Made by a program: the position numbers and the translations under genes. Below, piece after piece: positions 17,617 through 28,622 of a stretch of DNA of 55,841 nt. This DNA comes from an uncultured Bacteroidota bacterium (GTDB lineage: Bacteria > Bacteroidota > Bacteroidia > Flavobacteriales > Flavobacteriaceae): assembly GCA_902510655.1 (NCBI GenBank), contig CABXBY010000002.1, positions 1 to 55,841 on the forward strand, read 5' to 3'. Positions within the stretch are counted from its first letter, which is position 1; each line of letters begins with the position of its first letter. The notes below the pieces were generated by a model. The model did not search any database. It had not been told where the DNA came from and saw only the letters and a list, made by a program, of their open reading frames with translations.

Positions 17617-19143
17617 TTGACAAATAATAAGAAAGTTCTTTTAATGATTCTAGACGGTTGGGGTATTGCCAAAGAACCATCTGTTTCAGCTATTGACAAG
17701 GCACAAACACCATACATTGATTCTTTATACGACAAACATGCTAATTCAAAGTTAATTACTTATGGTGCTGGAGTTGGACTTCCTGATGGTCAAATGGGAA
17801 ATAGTGAGGTAGGTCATATGAATCTTGGAGCTGGAAGAATAGTCTATCAAGATTTCGCTAAAATTAATTTAGATATCGATCAAAATAAATTTAAAAATTT
17901 AAAAAATTTAAAAAATCCATTAAAAGAAGTTCAAGAAAATAAAAAGAAATTACACTTAATTGGTTTAGTTTCTGACGGAGGAGTACACTCTCACATCAAT
18001 CACTTGGAAGCTATTTTAAAATTAACTGGTGAGATGAATCTAGAAAAAGTTTTTGTTCATGCTTTTACTGACGGAAGAGATGTTGATCCAAAATCAGGTA
18101 AAGGTTTTATAGAAAGAATTGAAAAACATACTCAATCTAATGGAGCCACTTTAGCAAGTGTAATTGGAAGATATTATGCAATGGATAGAGACAAAAGATG
18201 GGAAAGAACAAAAAAATGTTATGATCTTTTGGTAAGCGGAAAGGGTATTAAAACTTCGAATATATCAAAATCTATAAAAGAATCTTATGAGAATAACATT
18301 AGCGACGAATTTATTGAGCCAATAGTTGCCGTTGATAAAAATAATAACCCAAAAGCTATTATTGAAAATGGTGATGTTGTTATATTTTTTAATTTTAGAA
18401 CAGATAGAGGAAGACAACTTACAGAGGTTTTATCCCAAAATGATTTTTTAGAAAAAGGTATGTCAAAACTTGACTTAGAGTTTATAACTATGACCAACTA
18501 TAATGAATCCTTCAAAGGAATTAAAAAAATATATGAAAAAGATAATTTGAATGATACTCTAGGTGAAGTCCTTTCAAAAAATAAAAAAAAACAAATTAGA
18601 ATTGCAGAAACTGAAAAATATCCACATGTTACATTTTTTTTCAATGGTGGAAGAGAAAAAGCTTATGAGGGTGAAAAAAGAATACTTTGTCAATCTCCTA
18701 AAGTTGCTACATACGACTTAAAACCTGAGATGAGTGCTCATGAAATAACTGACGCTATTATTCCTGAAATTGAGAAGGGAGATGTCGATTTTATTTGTTT
18801 AAATTTTGCTAATCCAGACATGGTTGGACATACTGGTATAATGTCTGCAGCTATAAAGGCGTGTGAAACGGTAGATATTTGTTCAAAGCGCATAATTGAA
18901 AAAGCAAAAAATAAAGACTATTCTATTTTAGTAATTGCTGACCATGGAAATTCAGATGTTATGATAAATAAAGATGGATCACCCAATACAGCACATACAA
19001 CAAACATGGTTCCTTTAATTTTAATTGACAACGATATTAAAAAAATTCAAAATGGAATTCTTGGGGACATTGCTCCCACAATTCTTGATATCATGAATAT
19101 AGAAATTCCTGAAAAAATGACCTGTAAATCCTTAATTATTTAA
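17617..19143 (+). CDS. gpmI: 2,3-bisphosphoglycerate-independent phosphoglycerate mutase (TTG start)
   Basis: VLLMILDGWGIA, GNSEVGHMNLGAGRIVYQDF, HAFTDGRDVDP, IADHGNSDVM. Confidence 0.96.
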   Translation: MTNNKKVLLMILDGWGIAKEPSVSAIDKAQTPYIDSLYDKHANSKLITYGAGVGLPDGQMGNSEVGHMNLGAGRIVYQDFAKINLDIDQNKFKNLKNLKNPLKEVQENKKKLHLIGLVSDGGVHSHINHLEAILKLTGEMNLEKVFVHAFTDGRDVDPKSGKGFIERIEKHTQSNGATLASVIGRYYAMDRDKRWERTKKCYDLLVSGKGIKTSNISKSIKESYENNISDEFIEPIVAVDKNNNPKAIIENGDVVIFFNFRTDRGRQLTEVLSQNDFLEKGMSKLDLEFITMTNYNESFKGIKKIYEKDNLNDTLGEVLSKNKKKQIRIAETEKYPHVTFFFNGGREKAYEGEKRILCQSPKVATYDLKPEMSAHEITDAIIPEIEKGDVDFICLNFANPDMVGHTGIMSAAIKACETVDICSKRIIEKAKNKDYSILVIADHGNSDVMINKDGSPNTAHTTNMVPLILIDNDIKKIQNGILGDIAPTILDIMNIEIPEKMTCKSLII

Positions 19144-19145
19144 GA

Positions 19146-19706
19146 ATGAAAAAAAATTCAAAAATAATACTCGCTTTAATTATTATTTCTCCAATTTTTT
19201 GGATTTTTCAAGATTTGATTATGTTTAGTAATTCAAAAACTACTGAAAACACTGAATCTGAAGAATACACTGATATAATTGGATTATTTAATAGAGAAGA
19301 ACTTTTAAATAACCCTCATGCAGAATGGTTTAATCAAAATTATTCAGATTACAATCTTGATCAGGAAACTTTAAGTAAACTAAAACCATTATTTAAGGAT
19401 ATAGAGATAACTGTTTTTATGGGTACATGGTGTTCAGATAGTAGAAAAGAAATTCCTGTTTTTTATAAATTAATTGACAAACTTAACTTTAGTGAGAATT
19501 CAATTGAATTAATTGGGATGACATTGGAAAAAACTACACCGGATAGTCTTGAGCTTAATCAAAATTTAATAAATGTTCCAACTTTTATATTTAAAAAGGG
19601 TGGCAAAGAAATAAATAGAATAGTTGAATTTCCATTAGAAACAATTGAAAAAGATATACTTGAAATTTTAACTACAAACAATTATCAAAATCCATACGAT
19701 TTTTAA
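19146..19706 (+). CDS. Thioredoxin-like family protein
   Basis: ITVFMGTWCSDSRKEIPVFYKLIDKL and NVPTFIFKKGGKEINRIVEFP; single CSDS-type motif. Confidence 0.8.
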   Translation: MKKNSKIILALIIISPIFWIFQDLIMFSNSKTTENTESEEYTDIIGLFNREELLNNPHAEWFNQNYSDYNLDQETLSKLKPLFKDIEITVFMGTWCSDSRKEIPVFYKLIDKLNFSENSIELIGMTLEKTTPDSLELNQNLINVPTFIFKKGGKEINRIVEFPLETIEKDILEILTTNNYQNPYDF

Positions 19707-19707
19707 A

Positions 19708-20508
19708 ATGAGTTTAATTAAAAGTCTTGAAGAAATAGAGTTAATTCGTGAAAGTGCTCAACTAGTGTCTAAAACACTTGGTATGCTTGCTAAAGAAATC
19801 AAGCCTGGGATAAACACATTGTTTCTTGACAATTTAGCTGAGACATTTATTAGAGATCATAAAGCTGAACCTGGTTTTTTAGGTTTATATGATTTTCCTA
19901 ATACGCTTTGTATAAGTCCAAATTCTCAAGTTGTTCATGGAATTCCTAATAGTGAGATTGTTAATGAAGGAGATATTCTTTCAATAGATTGTGGTGTCTT
20001 AAAAAACGGATACTACGGAGATCACGCATATACTTTTGGTGTTGGAGAAATTGATGCAGAGGTTGAAAGATTATTACAAACCACTAAAGAATCTCTTTAT
20101 GTAGGAATTGAACAATTTAAAGTTGGAAACAGAGTTGGAGATGTTGGTTATGCTATTCAAAACTATAATGAATCAAGGGGATATGGAGTTGTTAGAGAAT
20201 TGGTTGGTCATGGTCTTGGAAAAGAAATGCACGAAAAACCTGAAATGCCTAATTATGGAAAAAGAGGATCTGGTAAAAAATTTCTGAACGGAATGGTAGT
20301 TGCTATTGAGCCAATGATTAATCTAGGAACATCAAAAATCAATCAATTAAATGACGGTTGGACTATTCTAACAAGAGATAAAAAACCTAGTGCTCACTTC
20401 GAACATAATGTTGCTATTATTGATGGAAAGCCGAAACTATTATCAACCTTTGATTATGTTTATCAAGCATTAGGAATTAAAAGTGATGAAGAAGTGCCTT
20501 TTAAATAA
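19708..20508 (+). CDS. map: Type I methionyl aminopeptidase
   Basis: SIDCGVLKNGYYGDHAYTF, GHGLGKEMHEKPEMPNYG, VAIEPMINLG metal ligands. Confidence 0.95.
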   Translation: MSLIKSLEEIELIRESAQLVSKTLGMLAKEIKPGINTLFLDNLAETFIRDHKAEPGFLGLYDFPNTLCISPNSQVVHGIPNSEIVNEGDILSIDCGVLKNGYYGDHAYTFGVGEIDAEVERLLQTTKESLYVGIEQFKVGNRVGDVGYAIQNYNESRGYGVVRELVGHGLGKEMHEKPEMPNYGKRGSGKKFLNGMVVAIEPMINLGTSKINQLNDGWTILTRDKKPSAHFEHNVAIIDGKPKLLSTFDYVYQALGIKSDEEVPFK

Positions 20509-20513
20509 ATAGA

Positions 20514-21290
20514 TTGAAACAACTAGTTAAATTTTTAATAAATATTGTCCCAAGGCCTTATTTGATATGGCTTAGTAACTTTTTTAGTCCAATTTTAGAT
20601 ATTTATTTTAGAGGAACTAAGTTTGTTGACCCAATAAATGGTAAATCGTATAGAAAATTCCTCCCTTATGGATATGTTATACAAAGAGAAAATGCACTTA
20701 GCCCTGGAACTTTGTCTCTTGAAAGACATAGATTATTATGGTTATTTTTAAATAATGAAACTATTTTTTTTAAAGAAAAAATAAAAGTATTACACATAGC
20801 ACCTGAACAATCTTTCTATAATATTTTTAAAAAACAGAAAAATATAAATTATACAACATATGATTTAAATTCTCCACTTGCTTCAATAAAAGGGGACATT
20901 TGTAATATGCCATTTAACGAAAATTCCTTTGATTTTATATTATGTAATCATGTCCTTGAACATATTGAAGATGATCATAAAGCTATGAGTGAAATATTTA
21001 GAGTTTTAAATATTGGTGGTAAAGCGATTCTTCAGGTTCCATTAAATCAAAATTCAAAAAATACATTAGAGGATAATACAATCACAAGCGAAAAAGAAAG
21101 AATTGAAAAATTTGGACAATATGACCACGTAAGATTATATGGGATGGACTATTTTGAAAGGCTCAAAAAAGTTGGATTTGAAGTTGAGCAGATTAAATAT
21201 GCATTAAATTACAATAAAAAGGATATTAAGAAATATGGAATAACAGAAAATGAGATTATACCTTTATGTAAAAAATTAATCAAAAATTAA
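20514..21290 (+). CDS. Class I SAM-dependent methyltransferase (TTG start)
   Basis: KVLHIAPEQSFYNIF, GDICNMPFNENSFDFILCNHVLEHIEDDHKAMSEIFRVLNIGGKAILQVP. Confidence 0.88.
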   Translation: MKQLVKFLINIVPRPYLIWLSNFFSPILDIYFRGTKFVDPINGKSYRKFLPYGYVIQRENALSPGTLSLERHRLLWLFLNNETIFFKEKIKVLHIAPEQSFYNIFKKQKNINYTTYDLNSPLASIKGDICNMPFNENSFDFILCNHVLEHIEDDHKAMSEIFRVLNIGGKAILQVPLNQNSKNTLEDNTITSEKERIEKFGQYDHVRLYGMDYFERLKKVGFEVEQIKYALNYNKKDIKKYGITENEIIPLCKKLIKN

Positions 21291-22271
21291 TTGCTTAAAA
21301 CCTTGACTGTAATAGGTCTGAATTTCATTGTTTGAATCAAAATAAATAATCATTCCATCCAAAGAGTCATCAGCATTAATTAAATCCATAGATTTTTCGA
21401 GAGGCATAGCCATAAACGCTGTTGCATAAGCATCTGCAGTCATACAATTTTCTGCAATTACAGATGATGCTAGAACATTTGTTTGATTTGCACTGCCATT
21501 ATTAGGATTGATAGTATGCACAATTTTAATACCTGTTTCTGGGTCAATCAAAAATTTTCTGTAATTTCCTGAGCTAGCAAGTGCCGTATTTTTTAAAAAG
21601 ATTTTTTGCTTAGTATTATCGGGTTTTAATGGATCTGAAATTCCAACTTTCCATCTACTATTGGTTATATTATTGATTCCACTGGCATACATTTCACCTC
21701 CGATTTCAATTAAATGATTTGAAATATTATTTTCCTTTAAAGCATTAGATAATAAATCAACACAATAACCCTTGGCAATTGCATTAAAATCAAGGTACAT
21801 TCCTTTATTTAGTTTAACTATTCTGTTATTAAGTATTACTTTATCAAAACCAATATAATTCATTATACTATCTACATTCACAGAGTATTTAGGGACTGTA
21901 TTTGGTCCCAATCCGTAAGCATTTGCTAGAATACCTGCAGTTGGGTCAAAATAGCCCATAGTATGCTTCCAAATTGATTTTGACTTGTTAAATACTTTGA
22001 TAAAATTGTCATCAACCTCAACTAAATCATATCCATTATTAATTTTAGATATATCCGAACTTGAAATATAAGTTGAAAGTGATTTGTTTAAATCAAAAAA
22101 AATAGAATCAGTTATAGATTCCAAATTCTTTAAGGGCTTTTCTGAATTATATATAATAGTAAACTCAGTACCTAATGCATAACCTGAATAAGAGTAGGTA
22201 TTGTATGACTTTGTACAACTAATTAAGAAACAGATAAAGAATAAAAAACTAATTAATCTTCTCGATACCAT
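21276..22271 (-). CDS. apbE: FAD:protein FMN transferase, lipoprotein
   Basis: YSGYALGTEFTIIYN, GYFDPTAGILANAYGLG, LDFNAIAKGYCVDLL, IEIGGEMYASG; lipobox FLISC; next to nqr operon. Start chosen at the internal ATG (MVSRRL). Confidence 0.92.
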   Translation of the reverse strand: MVSRRLISFLFFICFLISCTKSYNTYSYSGYALGTEFTIIYNSEKPLKNLESITDSIFFDLNKSLSTYISSSDISKINNGYDLVEVDDNFIKVFNKSKSIWKHTMGYFDPTAGILANAYGLGPNTVPKYSVNVDSIMNYIGFDKVILNNRIVKLNKGMYLDFNAIAKGYCVDLLSNALKENNISNHLIEIGGEMYASGINNITNSRWKVGISDPLKPDNTKQKIFLKNTALASSGNYRKFLIDPETGIKIVHTINPNNGSANQTNVLASSVIAENCMTADAYATAFMAMPLEKSMDLINADDSLDGMIIYFDSNNEIQTYYSQGFKQLIFD

Positions 22272-22644
22272 CATAATTAACAATATAGCTTGAATTCTTA
22301 AATAAAGGTAATTCATAATCATCAGAGTTTGCCAATCCTACTTTTGCACATAATAATTTAGCGTCAAATTTAGTACAATGATCTAAAATTTTATTAAGAT
22401 TTTTAACCTCAAATGTTTTAGGATTTTCAGGATAAAGAATAGCTTTAACTATTATAAAATATAGTTGTTTGTTTTTAGTACATACGAACTGAGGGTTTTT
22501 TTCCAAAGAACTATTAATGGATAAAAATTCATAATTATCTTTCTCTAGATCTTTGCCAATGATATTCATTGCCAATCTATGAAGCTCTTCTTTACCTAAT
22601 GGAACTGGCAGTAAATTATCCTCCAAAGTCGTCAAATCTGACAT
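22249..22644 (-). CDS. Uncharacterised Na+-NQR-operon-associated protein (about 131 aa)
   Basis: [43 protein letters not shown]... overlaps the 3' end of nqrF by 29 nt and the 5' end of apbE. Confidence 0.8.
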   Translation of the reverse strand: MSDLTTLEDNLLPVPLGKEELHRLAMNIIGKDLEKDNYEFLSINSSLEKNPQFVCTKNKQLYFIIVKAILYPENPKTFEVKNLNKILDHCTKFDAKLLCAKVGLANSDDYELPLFKNSSYIVNYDGIEKIN

Positions 22645-23914
22645 TTTCCGGCGGAACTCCAAAATCATCAGCCATTTTTTCTATAGCTTGATTCATTAAA
22701 GGTGGACCACAAAAATACACTTCAATGTCTTCAGGGTTTTCGTGATGATTCAAATAATTGTCTATTACGGTTTGATGAACAAATCCAGTAAATCCATCAC
22801 CTTCTCCATCTAAACCATCTTTAACTTTCCAGTCGTCTTCATCTGTTGGTTCAGAAAGAGCTAAATAAAATTTGAAATTAGGAAAGTCTTTTTCAAGGGC
22901 CTTAAAATGATCAACATAAAATAATTCCCTTTTTGATCTTCCTCCATACCAAAAACTAACCTTTCTTCCCGTTTTGAGTGTTCTAAACAGATGATACAAA
23001 TGTGATCTCATTGGAGCCATTCCTGCACCACCACCTACGTACAGCATTTCGGCTTCAGAATCATTTATAAAAAATTCTCCAAAAGGACCAGAAATAGTTA
23101 CTTTATCACCAGGTTTTTTAGAAAATATATAAGATGAAGCAACACCTGGATTTACATCCATCCAATTATTAGCCGCTCTATCCCATGGCGGAGTAGCAAT
23201 CCTTACATTCAACATTATTTCTTTTCCTTCTGCTGGATAAGAAGCCATAGAATAAGCACGTTCGACTGATTCAGTATTTTTCATTTTTAAATCCCAAAGC
23301 TTAAATTTGTCCCATTCTAATTGAAACTTATTTGGATCTCCTGGGTGTTCCTCAGGATGGGACTCAATATTCATGTCTTTAAAATCTATATCGCATTCTG
23401 GTATTTCTATTTGAATATAACCACCTGCTTTATAACCCATATCTTCAGGTATTTCAACAACAAATTCTTTTATAAACGAGGCCACATTCCAATTTCTAAC
23501 GACTGTTCCCTCCCATTTTTTTATACCAAAAACTTCTTCAGGCACTTGAATAATCATGTCTTGTTTAACTTTAACTTGACATCCTAATCTCCATCCTTCA
23601 GCAATTTCTTTTCTGGAAAAATGAGGTGCTTCAGTTGGTAGTATTTCACCCCCACCCTCACTGATAATACACTTACATTGAACACAAGTTCCACCTCCTC
23701 CACAAGCTGAGGGTAAAAATATTTTGTTATTACTTAAAGTTGAAAGAAGTGTGTCTCCAGAATTTACCTCAACTTCATTTTCTCCGTTAACAAGTAATTT
23801 AACAGGTCCTGAAGGAACTAATTTAGCCTTAACACCAAGCAACATCCCTACCAAAAGAAAAGTAATTCCCAAAAAAATTAAAATGCTAAATAAAATATAA
23901 GTTGAAATTGTCAT
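22616..23914 (-). CDS. nqrF: Na+-translocating NADH-quinone reductase subunit F
   Basis: 2Fe-2S motif [26 protein letters not shown] site, NAD-binding region [23 protein letters not shown]. Confidence 0.97.
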   Translation of the reverse strand: MTISTYILFSILIFLGITFLLVGMLLGVKAKLVPSGPVKLLVNGENEVEVNSGDTLLSTLSNNKIFLPSACGGGGTCVQCKCIISEGGGEILPTEAPHFSRKEIAEGWRLGCQVKVKQDMIIQVPEEVFGIKKWEGTVVRNWNVASFIKEFVVEIPEDMGYKAGGYIQIEIPECDIDFKDMNIESHPEEHPGDPNKFQLEWDKFKLWDLKMKNTESVERAYSMASYPAEGKEIMLNVRIATPPWDRAANNWMDVNPGVASSYIFSKKPGDKVTISGPFGEFFINDSEAEMLYVGGGAGMAPMRSHLYHLFRTLKTGRKVSFWYGGRSKRELFYVDHFKALEKDFPNFKFYLALSEPTDEDDWKVKDGLDGEGDGFTGFVHQTVIDNYLNHHENPEDIEVYFCGPPLMNQAIEKMADDFGVPPENVRFDDFGG

Positions 23915-23922
23915 AAAAAAAA

Positions 23923-24537
23923 TTAAAGTTTAATTCCCATAAAGCTCATAAAACCAATAGCCATTAGTCCAGTTATAATAAATGTTATTCCTAATCCCTT
24001 TAAAGGAGCGGGAACATTAGAGTATGCTATTTTTTCACGTATAGCTGCAATAGCTAGAATAGCTAGAAGCCAACCAATTCCTGACCCAAGACCGTAAATG
24101 GCTGATTCTGTAATACCTGAAAAATCTTTAATCTGCATAAAAAGTGATCCTCCTAGAATGGCACAATTAACAGCAATTAATGGTAAAAATATTCCAAGAG
24201 CTCCATATAAAGCTGGAGAAAATTTCTCAACAATCATTTCTACTAACTGAACCATAGAAGCGATTACAGCTATGAACATAATAAAACTTAAAAAACTTAA
24301 ATCGAGTTCAGCATATTCAGGTCCAATCCATTTTAATGCTCCAGCTTGTAAAAGATATTGATCAATTAAAAAGTTTAGAGGAACAGTAATTGTTAATACA
24401 AAAATTACTGCAAAACCCATTCCAATGGATGTTTTGACAGTTTTAGAAACAGCTAAATAAGAACACATCCCTAGGAAGTATGCAAAAACCATGTTTTCTA
24501 TGAAAATACTTTTAATAAATAAATTTGCGTAATCCAT
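23923..24537 (-). CDS. nqrE: Na+-translocating NADH-quinone reductase subunit E
   Basis: Polytopic; [36 protein letters not shown]. Confidence 0.96.
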   Translation of the reverse strand: MDYANLFIKSIFIENMVFAYFLGMCSYLAVSKTVKTSIGMGFAVIFVLTITVPLNFLIDQYLLQAGALKWIGPEYAELDLSFLSFIMFIAVIASMVQLVEMIVEKFSPALYGALGIFLPLIAVNCAILGGSLFMQIKDFSGITESAIYGLGSGIGWLLAILAIAAIREKIAYSNVPAPLKGLGITFIITGLMAIGFMSFMGIKL

Positions 24538-24548
24538 TGTATAATTTT

Positions 24549-25169
24549 TTATCCTTGTTCAATAAGTTTTCTATTTCTAGATCTTTGTACCCATATAATT
24601 AGACCAACAGTAATCAAGGCCATTGGAGACAATAACATAAGACCATTGTCTACATAACCCATTTCATAAATGAAGTCAGGAATAGCTTGGATACCTAATA
24701 ATTTACCTGATCCTAAAAGTTCCCTAAAAAAAGCGACTAATATCAAAATCCATGCATACCCAAAAGCATTTCCTACTCCATCCAAAAATGATCTCCAAAC
24801 TCCATTACCGAGAGCAAAAGCTTCTAATCTTCCCATAACAATACAGTTAGTAATAATAAGTCCAATAAAAATTGATAGTTCTTTACTAACATCGTATGCA
24901 TACGCTCTTAAAACTTGATCAACCAATACAACCATAGAAGCTACAACTACAAGTTGAACAATAATTCTTATTCTGTTTGGAATTAAATCCCTTAAAATTG
25001 AAATAATTACATTACTAGCTGCCATTACTGCAATAACAGATAAACTCATTACAATAGCTGCTTTAAGCTGAACTGTAATAGCTAAAGCTGAACATATTCC
25101 TAGAACTTGGACAGTTATTGGGTTGTTGTCATCTAAAGGATCAGTAAGTAAAACTTTATTTTTAGACAT
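24549..25169 (-). CDS. nqrD: Na+-translocating NADH-quinone reductase subunit D
   Basis: [37 protein letters not shown]. Confidence 0.96.
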   Translation of the reverse strand: MSKNKVLLTDPLDDNNPITVQVLGICSALAITVQLKAAIVMSLSVIAVMAASNVIISILRDLIPNRIRIIVQLVVVASMVVLVDQVLRAYAYDVSKELSIFIGLIITNCIVMGRLEAFALGNGVWRSFLDGVGNAFGYAWILILVAFFRELLGSGKLLGIQAIPDFIYEMGYVDNGLMLLSPMALITVGLIIWVQRSRNRKLIEQG

Positions 25170-25170
25170 A

Positions 25171-25932
25171 TTAATTTAGATTTAAGTTGTTATTTGATAC
25201 AACAGCAATGCTATTAGACGACTTTATAAACTCAAAATAAGGCACATAATGTGTTATTCTTTCTTTAATCATATCAGTAACCCCGTCACCAGTGATTGTA
25301 GCTCCAGAAATTGCATCAACTTCATGGTCGGTTTTATCAAGATTTGAAGGATCATTATTAGTTTTTGAAACAGTTATGCCCATAAGGTTACTGTTAGCAT
25401 CAAATAGCTTTTCATCAATAAATCTTTCAATAAACCAATCTTGAGTGATTTCAGCACCTAGACCCGCAGTTTCTCCCACATGATCAAAAACTACTCCTTT
25501 AATAGTATTTAAATCTTCCTTTAAAGAAATATATCCAAAAATCGCATTCCAAAGACCATTTCCTCTAATTGGAATTATGTAAAATTTCTCAGAATCAATT
25601 TCAGCTACATATAATGGGAAATCTTGTGTATCTGAAGATTTCTTTAGTTCTAGTGCAAGTTTAACATCTTTAAACACATTAACTGAATTATCTATCGAAC
25701 CATCGCTTTGAACAGCTAATTGTTCTTTAATATATTGATCAAAAAGTTTTTCAGCACCATCTCTATCAGTCTTTATTCCAACTGTTGAGAGAATATTTTG
25801 CATTTTTTCTTTTCTTACATTTTCATTTTGTAAATCCTTTAATGAAAAAGAAGTGTAAGCTAGCACTGTTGCTACAACAAAAACCATTAAAGTAGCAAAT
25901 GTAAAAGTGTATACGTTTGAGTCTCTGTTCAT
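25171..25932 (-). CDS. nqrC: Na+-translocating NADH-quinone reductase subunit C
   Basis: VDAISGATITGDGVTDMI carries the SGATxT flavinylation motif; single N-terminal TM. Confidence 0.96.
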   Translation of the reverse strand: MNRDSNVYTFTFATLMVFVVATVLAYTSFSLKDLQNENVRKEKMQNILSTVGIKTDRDGAEKLFDQYIKEQLAVQSDGSIDNSVNVFKDVKLALELKKSSDTQDFPLYVAEIDSEKFYIIPIRGNGLWNAIFGYISLKEDLNTIKGVVFDHVGETAGLGAEITQDWFIERFIDEKLFDANSNLMGITVSKTNNDPSNLDKTDHEVDAISGATITGDGVTDMIKERITHYVPYFEFIKSSNSIAVVSNNNLNLN

Positions 25933-25933
25933 G

Positions 25934-27091
25934 TTAAGCTACGTTTAAATTAGATTTTAATTTTCTGTTTAATCTTTTTGTAATGTTAGATTCAATAACA
26001 TAGTGATCTATAGTTGGAGCAAATACGTTCATAAGTAATATTGCTAACATAACTCCTTCAGGGTAAGCCGGATTAAAAACTCGTATCAAAATACAAAACA
26101 ACCCAACAAGAATACCATAAATCCACTTTCCTTTAGTTGTTTGAGCCGCAGAAACTGGATCAGTGGCCATAAATACTACACCAAAAGCAAACCCACCAAC
26201 AATTAAGTGGTTGAACCAACTAAAATTCATTAATTCATTAGCTCCCCACAAATTGAATAAAAGTCCCGTTAAGGCAGCACCTAGAATACTTCCTAACATA
26301 ATTCTCCAGCTACCTACACCTGTAAAAATTAAAATGAATGCGCCTATTAAAACCATTAGAGTAGAAGTTTCAGCAATTGACCCGGGGATAGCTCCATAAA
26401 ACATTTGAGAAACGTCGTATGGTATTGTACTTTCACCAGAAGCTAGCATTCCCAATATTGTTTCCCCAGAAACTCCGTCAACATTTGAAGCCTCTGAAAC
26501 CCATACTTTATTTCCTGACATGTAAGTAGGATATGCAAAAAAAGCAAAAGCTCTAGCTGTGAGTGCAGGGTTTAAAATATTCATTCCTGTACCACCAAAT
26601 GCTTCTTTACCAATTAAAACAGCAAATGCAACAGAAAGTCCAACCATCCACAAAGGAATATCAATTGGCATAATCATAGGAATTAGAAGACCAGTTACTA
26701 AGTAACCTTCATTTACTTCATGTCCTCTAAATATTGCAAATGCAAATTCAATAGCAAGTCCAACAATGTAAGAAACAGCAATCATTGGAACTATTTTGGC
26801 AGATCCGTGAATTACTGCATCAAGAGTAGTAAAAGCAGAACCCAATTGAGAGTAATATTGAAAGCCTGTATTGTAAATTCCATATAATAAGGCTGGTAAA
26901 AGAGCTATAATAACTGTTATCATTGTTCTTTTTAAATCAACTGCATCTCTTATATGTGCTCCATGTTTTGTTGTATGGTTAGGAACAAACAAAAAAGTAT
27001 CAAAAGCATTTACAGCAGGTGCATACTTTTCAAATTTTTCTCCCTTAGCAAAGGGTTTTCTTACAGTATCTAAAATTTTTCTAATATTCAT
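25934..27091 (-). CDS. nqrB: Na+-translocating NADH-quinone reductase subunit B
   Basis: RDAVDLKRTMITVIIALLPALLYGIYNTG; GKEAFGGTGMNILNPALTARAFAFFAYP; operon position. Confidence 0.96.
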   Translation of the reverse strand: MNIRKILDTVRKPFAKGEKFEKYAPAVNAFDTFLFVPNHTTKHGAHIRDAVDLKRTMITVIIALLPALLYGIYNTGFQYYSQLGSAFTTLDAVIHGSAKIVPMIAVSYIVGLAIEFAFAIFRGHEVNEGYLVTGLLIPMIMPIDIPLWMVGLSVAFAVLIGKEAFGGTGMNILNPALTARAFAFFAYPTYMSGNKVWVSEASNVDGVSGETILGMLASGESTIPYDVSQMFYGAIPGSIAETSTLMVLIGAFILIFTGVGSWRIMLGSILGAALTGLLFNLWGANELMNFSWFNHLIVGGFAFGVVFMATDPVSAAQTTKGKWIYGILVGLFCILIRVFNPAYPEGVMLAILLMNVFAPTIDHYVIESNITKRLNRKLKSNLNVA

Positions 27092-27110
27092 TTATATATC
27101 ACTATTTATT

Positions 27111-28466
27111 TTATCCAACTTCTGAAACCATTAAATCTAAACCCTCTCTAATTATTTTTTGAGCTTCAATTTTAGAAGAGGAAGAATAATCAATTAATGC
27201 AAAATCTTCAGGCGCAACTTCATAAATTCCCAAATTTTCCATTTTTTCTATATTACCAGCCATACATTCCTTCAACAATTGCATTGGAAAAATATCCATT
27301 GGGAAAACATCTTCCATTTCACCAGTAACAACAAAAGCTCTTTCCTCACCATTTAAATTAGTATCGAGATCATATTTTTTATTTGGAAATAACCACGAAA
27401 AAGAGGTTTTATATATACTTGGAACTTTATTATTAATGAAAGGAATCCAACCAAACATTCTGTAATGATTTCCTTCTCTTAAAACTGATAAAGTATTATT
27501 GTAGAAGCCTAAATAATTATATTTATCAACGGAGTATCCAGTCAGAACGTCTCCATTTATAAATCTTAAATTATCATCAGAATTAATACCAGCATCAGCA
27601 ATAATATGTGATAATTCAGAACCAACAATTGTTTTATAATATTGAGGATACTTTACTGGTGGTCCAGAAACAGCAATTGTTCTTGATGGTTCATAAATTC
27701 CAGTTGAAAATAATTTACCAATTATTGCAACATCTTCAGCACCTAAAGTCCAAATTTTTTCACCACTATTAACAGGGTCGATATGATGAATTTGAACACC
27801 AACATTTCCAGCAGGATGTAATCCTGAAACATTATGAACTGAGATATTATCTATTTCTTTAATGAATGAGTTATGATTTTTTTCAATACAAACATTTAAA
27901 TCTCCGTCAGTTAATTTATTTAAAATATTTAAACCTGCTTTAAACTCTTCTTTTTGGTCACTCAATATAATTTCAATATCTGCAGCAATTGGAGCAGAAC
28001 TAACAGCCGAAATAAAAATAGATTTAGGTGTATCATTTGGATTAGCAATTATATCATAAGGTCTTTGTTTGATAAATGGCCAGCAACCGGAATTTAACAA
28101 AAGCTCTAATACATCGTTTCTTGAACAAGAATCTATTTTAGGAACATTATGTTTTTTTATATTTTGATTGTCGTCAGTTATGATTAAAATTTCTAAGATT
28201 TTTCTTTTGGAGCCTCTAACTATTTCAGAAATAGTTCCAGAAACAGGTGAACAAAATTTAATTTCAGGATTCTTTTTAGAATAAAAAACAGGATCACCCA
28301 TTTTAACACTGTCTCCAACCTTAACTATCATTTTAGGAGTTATAAGATGGAAATTTAAAGGATTAATTGAAACAGATTTTGGAAAGGTGGCTTTTTTTAC
28401 GATGTTTTCAGGCGCTCCTTTTAAATTGATGGATAAACCGTTCTTAATTCGGATGTCATTTGACAT
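27111..28466 (-). CDS. nqrA: Na+-translocating NADH-quinone reductase subunit A
   Basis: IRIKNGLSINLKGAPE; GLHPAGNVGVQIHHIDPV; first gene of the operon. Confidence 0.95.
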   Translation of the reverse strand: MSNDIRIKNGLSINLKGAPENIVKKATFPKSVSINPLNFHLITPKMIVKVGDSVKMGDPVFYSKKNPEIKFCSPVSGTISEIVRGSKRKILEILIITDDNQNIKKHNVPKIDSCSRNDVLELLLNSGCWPFIKQRPYDIIANPNDTPKSIFISAVSSAPIAADIEIILSDQKEEFKAGLNILNKLTDGDLNVCIEKNHNSFIKEIDNISVHNVSGLHPAGNVGVQIHHIDPVNSGEKIWTLGAEDVAIIGKLFSTGIYEPSRTIAVSGPPVKYPQYYKTIVGSELSHIIADAGINSDDNLRFINGDVLTGYSVDKYNYLGFYNNTLSVLREGNHYRMFGWIPFINNKVPSIYKTSFSWLFPNKKYDLDTNLNGEERAFVVTGEMEDVFPMDIFPMQLLKECMAGNIEKMENLGIYEVAPEDFALIDYSSSSKIEAQKIIREGLDLMVSEVG

Positions 28467-28490
28467 AATTATATGCTATAAAATAGAGCG

Positions 28491-28498
28491 CAAATTTA
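28491..28498 (-). promoter_or_regulatory. Putative -7 box (TAAATTTG on minus strand) upstream of nqrA
   Basis: Exact TAnnTTTG match 24 nt before the nqrA start, in the divergent nqrA/DUF5103 intergenic region. Confidence 0.4.
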
Positions 28499-28622
28499 TT
28501 AATTAAAAGCTATTTCTAAAAGTTGATTTACGTTAAAATTTTTATTTATATTCATTCTAAATAACATCGAACTAAGAAGCTTAATAATTAAAAAAATATA
28601 ACTTTAATTTTATATTTAAAAA

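Noticed and set aside
22249-22668. MILEFRRK upstream start for the NQR-associated ORF
   Set aside because: The later ATG (MSDLTT, 22644) gives a shorter overlap with nqrF and a more natural N-terminus.
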